From contig JBLDXI010000043.1 of assembly GCA_047495785.1 (NCBI GenBank), positions 124,001 through 188,000 on the forward strand: DNA of 64,000 bases. The letters are read 5' to 3'. Positions 23,318 through 33,425 of the stretch are shown here, piece by piece. Source of the stretch: Lepidodermella squamata (Eukaryota > Gastrotricha). The notes beneath the pieces were generated by a model. The model did not search any database. It was not told where the DNA came from and saw only the letters and a program-made list of their open reading frames with translations. Numbering within the stretch: position 1 is the stretch's first letter; each line of letters starts with the position of its first letter. A program made the translations under genes and the position numbers.

Positions 23318-24780
23318 ATATCGATGATTTTGCGCTAAAGCCGACCAACGAGAAAAAAATTCCAATACAGAGTACTGCGCACAATACGAAGTACTACGCG
23401 CGCATAATATTATAAGATATACTTATAGCCCGCATTCTGTGTGAAAAAAATGAATGTACTGGACAAATGACCAACAAATATAAGTGCGCTTTTGTGGATG
23501 TTACCATGAAATCTTCTGCTTACCTGGTAGAGAACTGTCGAAAGTATCAGGAAATCGATAGAAAAGCATGTGCAACCGTGGGTTATTCACCGCTAAGCGA
23601 CTTGAAAGTGATCTGAAAGCGCAAAAACCTTGGAAAAATGCACCCACTGGTGTCTTGAGTGGCGTTTCTGCGAAAACCAAAATGGGTTCACCCACAGTTT
23701 TTTCACATTCCCTAGCCGAGCACATGGAGGGCTTATTAGGGAAGTAAGAAATAGCCAGTTAATATGGAGGACATCCACGGCTTTTCAGTATTTTCCCTCC
23801 CGGCTTGAAAATCGTGGAAAAAGCGAAAATTGTATGTTTTTAGTCGCTCTTATCTCGAAAACACCCATGGTTGCACCATAGCTTTTTGTAGTCAAATAGG
23901 AGAAGGCACTAGGAGGTAGGTTTTAACAGGGAAAACAGCAAGAACCACCCCAACTTATCCTAGACTTTTTCGTCCTGATTAGCACTCACTACGTCACACC
24001 CAACACCTCGAAAATGCATGGCCTGGCGTCTTTTGGGGCATTGCTGCAAGAAAGAGCATGGGTTCAACCACAGTTTTTCACGTCCTTTAGTAGAGCACAA
24101 GAAGATCTTACTCAGGAAGTAAGAAATTGCCAGTAAATGCGGTGTTTATCCACGGGTTTAGAGTCTTTTCTCTCCACATCCGATTCAAGTCCGAATCGAA
24201 GAGAAAGTGAGGATTTTTCATCTTTCATGGCACTTATCTTGAAAAAACCCATGGTTGCACCATAAGTTTTTGTATTCAAACAATAGAGGAGATTGAGAAC
24301 AAGGTTTCAAAAGAGAAAACAGCACGAACCACGACAACTTATCCACGACTTTTTCGCCTTGATGGACAATCATGATGGGCAAATCATGGTAGCACCCGCA
24401 TATTTGCTATTTTATAAGAAGTATGCGCTCCATTCAACTTGTTACAGGTGAAATAAGGGCTCTGCCGCGTAAGGTAAGGTGAATAGCCCAGTTTTGAAGT
24501 TCGATTTTGAGCTTAAAATGTGATTGTCCATCAAGGCGAAAAAGTCGTGGATAAGTTGTCGTGGTTCGTGGTTCGTAAGCAGAAGATTTCATGGTAACAT
24601 CCACAAAAGCGCACTCATATTTGTTGGTCATTTGTCCAGTACATTCATTTTTTTCACACAGAATGCGGGCTATAAGTATATCTTATAATATTATGCGCGC
24701 GTAGTACTTCGTATTGTGCGCAGTACTCTGTATTGGAATTTTTTTCTCGTTGGTCGGCTTTAGCGCAAAATCATCGATAT
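23318..24780. mobile_element. Non-autonomous DNA element with 206-bp terminal inverted repeats
   Basis: Left arm 23318-23523 and right arm 24575-24780 are nearly identical inverted copies starting ATATCGATGATTTTGCGC. Inside, 23636-24000 and about 24015-24350 form a diverged direct duplication of about 370 bp. A second, inner inverted repeat (24325-24374 and 24522-24574) surrounds the right part. There is no transposase frame. Long terminal repeats suggest a MULE-like or foldback family, but I could not find a convincing target duplication. Confidence 0.7.
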
Positions 24781-24976
24781 CAAGCCGACAAATACCCTTC
24801 GAAGGGAAGATGTTGTCAATACCCTAATTTTAGGCAACTTCGATATTTTTTTTATTTCGAAAATTCAAGTTTCAGAAGAAAAACTGAGTGAGAACATGTT
24901 AGGATTCCGTGCTTATTCAAGAAGAATCGTGCTTATTCAAGTCAATACGCCATTTGCCATTTCATGGGAAATACAG

Positions 24977-25170
24977 ATAATACGCCGGAATAGGTGAATC
25001 ATTTTAGGCCTTTGTGCCAAGCAGAAGATGAGATAAGATAACATTTGAGAACTTCCGTAAAAAAATGCTGTGATCACAGCATTTTTTTACGGAAGTTCTC
25101 AAATGTTATCTTATCTCATCTTCTGCTTGGCACAAAGGCCTAAAATGATTCACCTATTCCGGCGTATTAT
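24977..25170. repeat. Perfect 194-bp palindrome
   Basis: By eye every base of 24977-25073 pairs with 25170-25074: two 97-nt arms with no spacer and no mismatch. TA dinucleotides just inside and outside the ends would fit a Tc1/mariner-type MITE. It contains GATAAGATAA in both arms (25032-25041 and 25106-25115) and lies about 190 bp upstream of the kinase at 25363. Confidence 0.85.
25032..25115. promoter_or_regulatory. Paired inverted GATAAGATAA motifs
   Basis: The decamer found upstream of the other two kinase genes occurs here twice, inverted, inside the palindrome and about 250-330 bp before the start codon at 25363. Confidence 0.3.
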
Positions 25171-25362
25171 ATACAACAATGTATGAACAATGGTGTGATG
25201 AGTCACAATCAAAAAACCATTGTGTGTGCCATCCATAAGACTGACCCCCAGAAAATTATCACAGCTTATCTCATTTATATATCACCGGCGCGTGCTTTAG
25301 TTTGCAAGTTCTTCATCAGTATTATTGCTTTTTATCCTGCCTGGCTTTTACATCTGGGTACA

Positions 25363-26906
25363 ATGGTCACAAGATTTGAATCGATTGATGAGTTCACCAA
25401 AATCAAGCGTCTGGGCAGCGGTGCTTTCGGATCGGTTTGGCAATGCAGGACTAACAACGACTTTGCCGACTACGCTGTTAAGGAGGTCAATCTAAGTGCG
25501 ATTCCTAGGATGTATCCCACGGACCAGGATATGGCTCGAAGACTTATCAATCTAAGCCGCGAAGAGGTTTCGTCATACATTCATTGCACAGCCCGGACGT
25601 AAATGTTTTCCATTTGTCTATCAGCACATCAAGTTGCAAAATTTGAGGCATCCTAACATTGTCGCAGTGCATGGTGCATTTGAAGGTTGGCAGTTGATGA
25701 GAATTCAGATTATTTTTTCAACAACAATTCCAGGACCTTTAAATGATATTGATGATACGAACCCACATAGGGACCAGTGGCTAATCGGTGATGCAATGTA
25801 CTACCTTGTGATGGATGTTTATCCCGGCGGGGATTTGGATGCTTATATCGAACGAGCTCAGCTGGAAAGTAGAGCTATTTCAGAAAATTTGCTTCGCGAT
25901 TGGTCTCAACAGCTAGTATCTGCCGTAGCTTGCCTGCATGCCTGTAGAGCCCTTCATCGCGATATCAAGCCAAAAAATATTCTACTGAGCGAAGATGGAA
26001 AAACTGTCAAGCTGGGTGATTTCGGATTCGTCAAAATCTATGGCGGGTATATACGTACTAAAGAGTTTAGCGGATGAAATTAGGATATGTCCGGTTCAAT
26101 TTCAGGTCTCCAAGCAGTACAACAATAGGACTGGGAACTAAGGAGTACGCTGCGCCTGAAATTTTTACCAATGTGCAGCACTCGCCGGCCAGTGATTGGT
26201 GGTCTCTTGGTGTCACTTTGCTAGAATTAGCTAATTGCCGCAGAACAGTATGCATATTTTTGTAATTAGTTAACTTGTAATTCTCATATCTTGCCATTTC
26301 AGACCACTCATGAAATTTTAGTGTAAGTTTGAAATCCCGCTTCACGAGCTAGCATGAGGATTATCCGCTTTTCTTAATTAGGCGTGGCGAGCATTTTAAA
26401 TTTTAACTGTTATTTATTTTTCCATAGGAGCTCTGAACCACCTAAATTTGACGAAAGCCGCAATTATTCGATGGAATTCCTCGACTTCATTCGATCAATG
26501 TTGGAAAAGGACATAAGATTGCGAGCTACTGCGAGCGACCTTATTTCCAGCTCTTTTTTAAATCGAAACCCAAATGTAATCGGATCGAACCATTCCCCGG
26601 CGATATCGACGGAATCTGCCGGCGATGAAATGAATCAGCAGGCCGATGTATTGACAGAAGACGGTGGGAATACACCCAGAGCCAACCCATTAGCTTCGGC
26701 TGTTCAAAATGAGTATGACTTCAATGAATTATTGATTTACTGATCAAGGATCTTTTAGCAGGTTGAGGTCTACTTTGAACGCGGATTCTAATCGCAGCGT
26801 TGATTTGCCAGTTCATACTTTTGAAGCAGAAGTTGACGATTCGCGAAGTGTAGGTTCAATGAGCACGGCGATGGATCAAAGATCAAGTCAGTGCGGAATA
26901 ATGTGA
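25363..26906 (+). CDS. NEK-like serine/threonine kinase without ankyrin repeats
   Basis: Exons: 25363-25566, 25625-25685, 25734-26046, 26106-26247, 26303-26322, 26428-26712 and 26762-26906. All phases close to 389 aa. The glycine loop GSGAFG, Lys40, [12 protein letters not shown] and APE are all present, so it should be active. The exon lengths 204, 61, 313, 142 and 20 nt match its neighbours. The last intron (49 bp) is needed to reach the final exon; reading through instead stops at 26743. The tail replaces the ankyrin domain, is Ser/Asp-rich and ends in CGIM, which looks like a CaaX-type prenylation motif, although Gly is unusual in it. AATAAA lies at 27075-27080. The first donor, GTTTCG, is weak but is shared in form with the 14303 gene. 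Confidence 0.75.
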
Positions 26907-27528
26907 AATATGGCTTCTTCGATATTATTGTTATCTGGACATTGGAAGTTGGCTTATTCGTGAAGAAAAACGAAAACGAAGCACGTGTCACTAAAATTAG
27001 TTCCTATCTATCAGACTGTTTATTGTGATTAATATTCCAGGACATTCCAGGTTATCAGAAAATATCGCTACAAAAATAAATTGAATGCATAAATAATAAC
27101 GTATAATAGATATTTTCTGGAAAAATATCAAGGGATTTAACCCTTGCCAAAACTTTCATTCAGATTTTAGTGACATTTTCTATCTGAAACAATACTTACA
27201 GCCTTGATCAGCATCAATTTGGCCTTGTTTCTGGCCTCGTTATGTGCCTCGAATGGGAGAGAGGCTGTTCCCAATTGCACACTTCAGACTCGAGGTTTTA
27301 TTTCTATTTATGAAGTAATGAGTTGATGCAGTGAAAAAAACCACCATGTGTATTCCTATTGAAGGCAATATTCTGCAATGACCCATTCAGACCGGCTGAT
27401 CTGACTTTTTTGCTCCAGGTTATTCATTATGACACTCAAAAGAAACACGCAACCCCATTTGTCAGAATGGCAGAGAGAAAAGCATTGAATCAAATAATTC
27501 TCTGGCAATCAAAGCAACTTCTTATCAA
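26907..27528. other. 3' UTR and intergenic
   Basis: Includes the AATAAA at 27075-27080 for the upstream kinase. No other gene is supported until the ankyrin gene at 27529. Confidence 0.5.
27075..27080 (+). promoter_or_regulatory. Poly(A) signal AATAAA, kinase-only gene
   Basis: A canonical hexamer about 170 bp after the stop codon at 26906. Confidence 0.5.
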
Positions 27529-28247
27529 ATGCCAACGGCTGATCAAGAGCTCGTAATTTGCTTGATTTTCGAAATTATTGATTTTCACTTTTTCCCCAGG
27601 AATTTTTCGAAGCCTGCGCCCTAGGCGATGCGGATGTTGTTGGGCTTATGCTTTCTGGGCCTGCTGGTCAAAGCGATGCCTTGTCGCTGTTAGACGCAAG
27701 ATTCCACGAGGCACGGCATGGAAAAACAGAAATCTTAGACGAGGAATGGCAAAACAACGCTACGTGCCTCCATTTCGCATGTGTCCCAGTTACCGAGGTC
27801 ATTATCGAGCTGCTCCTCGCGACCAAACTACGTCTTGAATTGCAAAGGAGTGGCAATCAACGTGATAAAGCCATGGACAAACTGCGGCAGTTTGTAAATC
27901 GGCAGAATGGCGATGAATTAGCTGGGCTTTCCCCTCTTATGCTGGCGATAACCTGGGGCCATTTGCAATGCGCTAAGGCTCTTTGTGATTTCGCCTGTGA
28001 CGACGGAAAATCGACGCTAGCTGATATGAATTTGGTAGCAAGGGGGATGTATCGAGACAGAACAGCGCTACATTTTGCGGCGTACTGCGGCGAGGCAGCT
28101 ATGGTGGATCTTTTCCTTAATCGAGGCGCTGATCAAGTTAAGTTCGATGCGAATGGGCAGACGGCACTTCAAATCGCGGTTGAACACAAACGGCTGGAAG
28201 TTGTCAAGGTTTTCGAGAGATTTCCTAGTGGTGATAAAACAACTTGA
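27529..28247 (+). CDS. Small ankyrin-repeat protein
   Basis: I join a 24-nt first exon (27529-27552, encoding MPTADQEL) to 27600-28247 across a 47-bp GT-AG intron; the joined protein is 223 aa. It holds about four ankyrin repeats (NATCLHFAC, GLSPLMLAI, DRTALHFAA and GQTALQIAV), more diverged from each other than those of the kinase-ankyrin genes, and no other domain. AATAAA occurs at 28281-28286. The long second exon is solid; the tiny first exon is the weaker part. It might instead be a 3' exon of something upstream, but the upstream kinase has its own stop and poly(A) signal. Confidence 0.65.
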
Positions 28248-28280
28248 TTTTGGCTGAAATTCCCTTAGTATCACTGCATA

Positions 28281-28286
28281 AATAAA
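28281..28286 (+). promoter_or_regulatory. Poly(A) signal AATAAA, small ankyrin gene
   Basis: A hexamer 34 bp after the stop codon at 28247. Confidence 0.55.
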
Positions 28287-28470
28287 TCTTTATTGTTCAA
28301 TATTAAATCTTGACTCGAGCTAAACATTAAACATAAAAACGGCGAATTCTGGTACGGGGTGGAAGCCTAGAAGGGAAAGAGCTTTCCGACTATCCCAGCT
28401 CTCAATCCATGCGGGCAATCAGGCAGCAAACTGACAAGAAAAACTTCAATTAGTCATACACATTGGCGGG

Positions 28471-28476
28471 TTTATT
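28471..28476 (-). promoter_or_regulatory. Poly(A) signal for the minus-strand gene at 28578-29489
   Basis: TTTATT on + reads AATAAA on -, about 100 bp after the stop codon. Confidence 0.5.
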
Positions 28477-28577
28477 GGACTGCATACAAGTAATCAGATT
28501 TATAAATATGTGGTGGCAAAACATGAAACATAAAATTGTCCCAAAGTCCTGGAAATATTTGAGATTTTTGAAAATCC

Positions 28578-29489
28578 TCACAATTCGTCCTTTTTATCCT
28601 TTTTCGCAGCAGAAGCAGCTCGTTTCTTCTCGGCCTTGTAGAAGTGCGCTTGCTTCTTCGGGTCTAGCAAATCCACAATCTCCTCGCCGGATTTCCCGTT
28701 CCCAAGCGCCTCCAGCGAGTTCAAAATCGTGTTGATATAGATATTCTTGTGCAAATTGTCGTCATGCGTCTTGAACCACTCGGTGATTTCAGGCGTGAAA
28801 TAGTCCCAGAAATGCTGCATCCAACGATCGTCCGGCTTCACATTACCCGGCAGCTCTTTCAACACATTCTTCGCCCATCGATTGACGAGACCAATCGCAG
28901 CCGGGTAGAATTCGTCCTCCTCGCCAACCGCGAACGTCACCCCGGCCTTCATGTAATTCCGCCATGTTTGAACGATGGTTTTGAACAGTTTTGACGGCTG
29001 GCCGGGTCCGTCGACGAATTTCGACGCGCCCTTAGTCGGCAGCTGTTGTAGTTGGATATAGCGGTCGTGGAATCGAGCTTTCATTAAAGCCATCGATCGC
29101 CTAACATCAGCATTGGTATCCTCGCTGATACGACCAGCTTCCTCCTCAGAGTCGAGCAATTTCACGATTTTTTCAGTCATTTCTTGCCAGAAAACGTCGC
29201 GTAAGTTTCCGTCTATTTCCTCGTTTGCCATCGCTCGACGAGACCATTCATCGAGTAAATCGGCTAGTTTGCCCTTCAGCACTTGTTTGTTCTCGTTTTT
29301 GGCTCGCATTTGAGCCAACGGATGGTTGTTGACTCGAACTGCCATCAGATTGGTGATCAGATGGGTTTTGACAAGTCGGGCCCATTCCTTGATGGGGGCG
29401 CGACTCTGGGAGTTCCGAAGGAACGCCAGTTCCTTTACGCGTGTTTTACACATACGCCGTAGATTACCACGAACGAAGTGAGATTTCAT
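28578..29489 (-). CDS. Protein of unknown function, lysine-rich C-terminus ending KDEL
   Basis: An open frame of 303 codons. I do not recognise a family. The protein is charged and mainly helical, with tryptophan-containing motifs (RWMQHFWDYF) in its second half and a Lys/Ala-rich tail ending KKDEL. No signal peptide is visible, so the KDEL is more likely part of the lysine-rich tail than an ER-retrieval signal. The first 30 or so codons lie in sequence that is repeated at about 35270-35350 (a dispersed repeat), so the true N-terminus is uncertain. An acceptor-like ccgaactcccag just upstream of codon 30 could join an exon further upstream instead. Confidence 0.6.
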   Translation of the reverse strand: MKSHFVRGNLRRMCKTRVKELAFLRNSQSRAPIKEWARLVKTHLITNLMAVRVNNHPLAQMRAKNENKQVLKGKLADLLDEWSRRAMANEEIDGNLRDVFWQEMTEKIVKLLDSEEEAGRISEDTNADVRRSMALMKARFHDRYIQLQQLPTKGASKFVDGPGQPSKLFKTIVQTWRNYMKAGVTFAVGEEDEFYPAAIGLVNRWAKNVLKELPGNVKPDDRWMQHFWDYFTPEITEWFKTHDDNLHKNIYINTILNSLEALGNGKSGEEIVDLLDPKKQAHFYKAEKKRAASAAKKDKKDEL

Positions 29490-29960
29490 CCCAACAGGGG
29501 GGCCCGAGAACGCGTTGGTTAACAGGACATACTCCGATCGACTTGCCCGATTTATGGTGGTATCCTGGACCCCTCAGGACCTCCCAGAAACTTTTTCAGC
29601 TCAATCGGACCTTCCGTTGATTTTCTAGAAATTAGGACGGTTTTTACCTATTTTACCGTATTTTTTAGTCACGTGACCTGGAATGGGTAGTATACGACAG
29701 GACAGTAGGAGGATATGATAGGTACACCAAAAAACAAACCACGCTGACCAAAGCTTCCGAGCCAGCTGACAGGCTGGCCCCTCGCCCCTGGGGGAGAGGG
29801 GCCCCACAATAGCCCGCGACAAAAGAGCAAACGACAAAAAGGCAATATAAATAAAAGTCAAGGTCGATTGAAAAAACCTGCGGCAAATTGTTTGTGCATT
29901 TTGCACATTAATCTATGGGTTTACCCGTAATCGACTACGGAGAATCCGAATATGAAATCC
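29395..29960. repeat. Dispersed repeat, copy 1 (overlaps the 5' end of the unknown gene)
   Basis: Shares long blocks with 35270-35850. These include gggggcgcgactctgggag at the left edge, a middle block with cacgtgacc and gggaatgggtagtatacgac, and a right block with agctgacaggctggcccctc followed by a stretch containing cgacaaaagagc. The two copies are in the same orientation. Class unknown. Confidence 0.7.
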
Positions 29961-30560
29961 ATTTTATTATAAAGCAATGATAACCCCATGATAATCCTTC
30001 CTAAAGTTTTCTGGCTCGCGCGGCTGCGTCGCACTCGCTGAAAGAGTTGCGTAACTTTCACCACCTAACGACGCCTCGCTGAGATATGAAACTTCGAACA
30101 AGCACAACAAGGTTTTTTCCAACATGTTCAAGCTGACAGCTAGAGTTTCGCAATACAGGTTAGTCCACAAATACAGAATACTACCTTTGAAAACCAACTT
30201 CTTTGCAATCACGGCGACATTTCATTTCTTGTGAACGATCAACAGAATCATACTTATTCGTCGTTATTCAGTCGGTATTCAGTTTTCTAACCATATTTTA
30301 TCTCATCGTTCTGGTCAAAATAACCAAATTCGCTCGGAAACCAAGTTTTTCCCACCCAAAATGGTCTTACAACAAGTCGAATATGTTCTTTACAAGGAAA
30401 TGTTTCACGTCATCAACAATTTTTTATGCTATTTACTTCAACCCTGCTTAATTTTTTACAAACATCAATCAAAACTTCCAAGTAAGATTCAACATGAAGT
30501 TCAACATTTCGCAAAATACGTTTCGAAGTACTTCGAAACTTCAACTTAAATTATATTATC
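29961..30560. other. Non-coding, repeat-related
   Basis: Around 30030-30140 a phrase with ctgaaagagttgcgtaactt recurs at 31210-31330, again as a dispersed repeat. No gene. Confidence 0.5.
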
Positions 30561-31080
30561 CAACCTTCATGTGTTGTTCTTTGCGTTCTCGTCATCAGTG
30601 ACATCGATTCTACCAATTCATGTCATTCAATTGTTACCCTAATTTTTTTTACAACAAACTCTCGAAACTTCAAACTTTCAAAACATGGTCGTAGGTTCCA
30701 ACCCGATCTCTCCTTTTCTACTCTTCAATTTGTTCTTTAACCCTCACGCATTCGTTCTTTACGTTCTCGTCATCAGTGACATCGATTCTACTAATTCATG
30801 TCTTTCAATTGTTACCCTGATTGTTCTTTACAACAACCTCTCTAGACTTCGAAACTTCAACTTAAATTATATTATCCAACCTTCATGTTTTGTTCTTTGC
30901 GTTCTCGTCATCGGTGACATAGATTCTCCCAATTCATGTCTCGCAATTGTTACCCCGATTAATTATTACAACAACCTCTCGAAACTTCGAAACTTCAACT
31001 CAAACCTTCTTGTGTTCTTCTTTGCGTTCTACTTCTACCGTACCCTAATTTTGTTACCCTAATTGTTTTTACAACAAACA
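30560..31080. repeat. Degenerate tandem repeat, about 145-bp unit
   Basis: Three to four diverged copies of a unit containing ttgcgttctcgtcatcagtg, acatcgattctaccaattca and cattcaattgttaccc. The same unit recurs at 34370-34950. It is a variant of the larger family listed below. Confidence 0.65.
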
Positions 31081-33059
31081 ACAAACTGCAAGTTGGACAT
31101 TGCAAATTAAACACATTATACACATTAAAAAAGTCACATTATACCAAGGAATCCCTGCAAGCTTATACCAATCTGCAATAATTGGTTGAATTAAGATTCA
31201 TGTGATTCGCTGAAAGAGTTGCGTAACTTTCACCACCTAAAAACTTAAGACGCCTCGCTGAGATAAGAAACTTCCAACAAGAACTTCACAATAAGGTTTT
31301 TTCGAACATGTTCAACCTGACAGCGAGTGTGTTGCAATTCAGCTTATTCCACAAATTCACAATCCTCCATTGAAAACCAACTTGACTGAATCACCGCGAC
31401 GTTTGCTTTGTTGTAAACGATGAACAGAATCATACTTATTCGTCGTTATTCAGTCGGTTTTCTATGCGTATTTCATCTCAACGTTATGGTCAATGTGACC
31501 AATTTCGTCACCTAACGGTTTGTTTACTGCTCTCCAGGCCGACAGGAGATCATAAATTGACGATAGATACAAGAGAGCAAACGACAAAAGAGCAAGTCTT
31601 ATTACTGATAAGTTACTGTCCAAGGTCCAAGGTCGTGGGTACGAACCCAAGCTCCAAGCTCTCGTTTAACTGCTCTTCATGCTCTCGCTCTCTCAACCTC
31701 ATGTTGGCGATTTCTTCGTCACCGAGTTTAATTCAACTTATTCATGTCATTCAATTGTACTCTGATCAATTCTTTCAACAATGTTCCGAAACTGTGAAAC
31801 CTCGATAGGCAGCTCGAGGGTTCGAACCCAAGCTCTCGTTTAACCGCTCCCATGCTTTAGTTCTCAGCGTAGTCGTTATCATCGACATCGATTTAACTTG
31901 TGGATGTAATTCCATTGTACCCTGCTTAATTTGTTACTCAACTTTTTTTAAAATTTGAAATATCGAAGGAAGGTCATGGGTTCGTACCCAAGCTCATGTG
32001 AACCTTCAACATCACTCAAGCTCTGGTTTAGCTGCTCTCTAATGATATCTGTCATCCTTATACTTTTGGTCTCGGAATTATTTACTAGTGATGGTTAACT
32101 AGCGTGGTTAACAGGTAATCCGAAAACTGTTAAAAAGTACTCAAAATACGTGTAGACGACTCGGTATTAAGACGGTGTGTTCCTCTTTATTTTTATGAAA
32201 CGGTCGAAGGTTCGAATTCAACCTTTCGTTCAACTGCTTTGCGATGATTTCGTTCATTCCCAAGCTCTCATTCTCGGCATTAACGTCATTACCGACATCG
32301 ATTTAGTTTGCACTTGTCATTCAGTCGAACCCCGCTAAATTTTGCTCTCCAAGGAATTCTTTCATCCGTATGCTCTAGTTCTCGGCTTTTTGGTCAACAC
32401 CGACATCGAATTGCCTTTTGCCTTGTACATGGTAATCAATTGTACTCTGCTTACTTATTTATAAGAATTTGTAAGGAGCGGAGTGAAAACAAGAAGCTAT
32501 TTGCCAAGTATTGCCTTTATTAATAACGAGAATATTTAATAATACAAACTGAATCAATACAGAAACAAAGATGTTTATATATGTCCATGGAATAATCTGG
32601 AACATAGAAGGTTCCAGAACAGGAAAGTTCCAGAGCATGGAAGGTTCCAGAACATAGAATGTTCTAGATCCTCACAGAATTGTCTAAAAATTTGAAATCT
32701 CTGAGTTTGAACCCTCGCTCTCGTTAAACTGCTCTCCAACGAATTCTTTCATCTGTATGCTCTCCTTCACTGCGTTATCCTCACCGGGAACATGGATTCA
32801 ACTAATCCCAGTCATTCAATTGTACTTTGCTCAATGTTTTCAAAGAATTTTGTGAACAATTGAAATTTCAAAGTAACATCAAGGGTTCGAACCCAAGGTC
32901 ACGTTAAACTGCTCTCCTATGATTTCTGTCACCCTCGTGGTCTCGTTCTCGGCGTTTTCGTCATCCACGACATCGATTTGACTGTTATGGTCAAAGTAAC
33001 CAAATTCGTTCGCAAACCAAGCATCACCGTTGTAAATATTAGCTGAAAATATTTCAGTT

Positions 33060-33425
33060 CGAACGTGTAGACGACGAACATCCCATATCTTGCGTCACAC
33101 GCCGCGTTCACACGCGCATGATTGAGGTTGGAACATTTCTTCTGCCACTTTGAGGTCTTCGACTTTAAAATGATAACCCTACCAGCAATCCGTGCTAACG
33201 ATTCCGTCAGCCGGGAAAAGTTCATCTTTTTCGGACCTTCATCAGCAGGAACGATTACGTCTCATAAAAAACTAGTTGTTCCCTTCCACGGTCCCGTATA
33301 TTTCGCGTTGCAGAGATTGTGGATGTTCCCCAGCCAAAATTGAGCTTTAAAGTACAAGTTCCAAACTGCCGTATCGCGCGGGATAATCACTGCAAAGGTT
33401 TACCTGCCATTCTCGTTATCACTTC
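33060..33425 (-). pseudogene. Decayed RPA-like gene fragment
   Basis: Read on -, with frameshifts, the region retains phrases that line up with the intact RPA-like genes at 55680-56772 and 58247-59322: a VIIPRDTA-like stretch, GPWKGTTSF, DVIVP and ACDARYGM. In the intact genes the corresponding parts are IVPRND, GRWKGTQVF, VELILP and ACDSRYGL. No intact frame remains. Surrounding sequence is the 190-bp repeat family. Confidence 0.6.

Noticed and set aside
28578-28592. C-terminal KDEL as ER-retrieval signal
   Set aside because: There is no signal peptide at the N-terminus, and the tail is a Lys/Ala-rich stretch in which KDEL can occur by chance.
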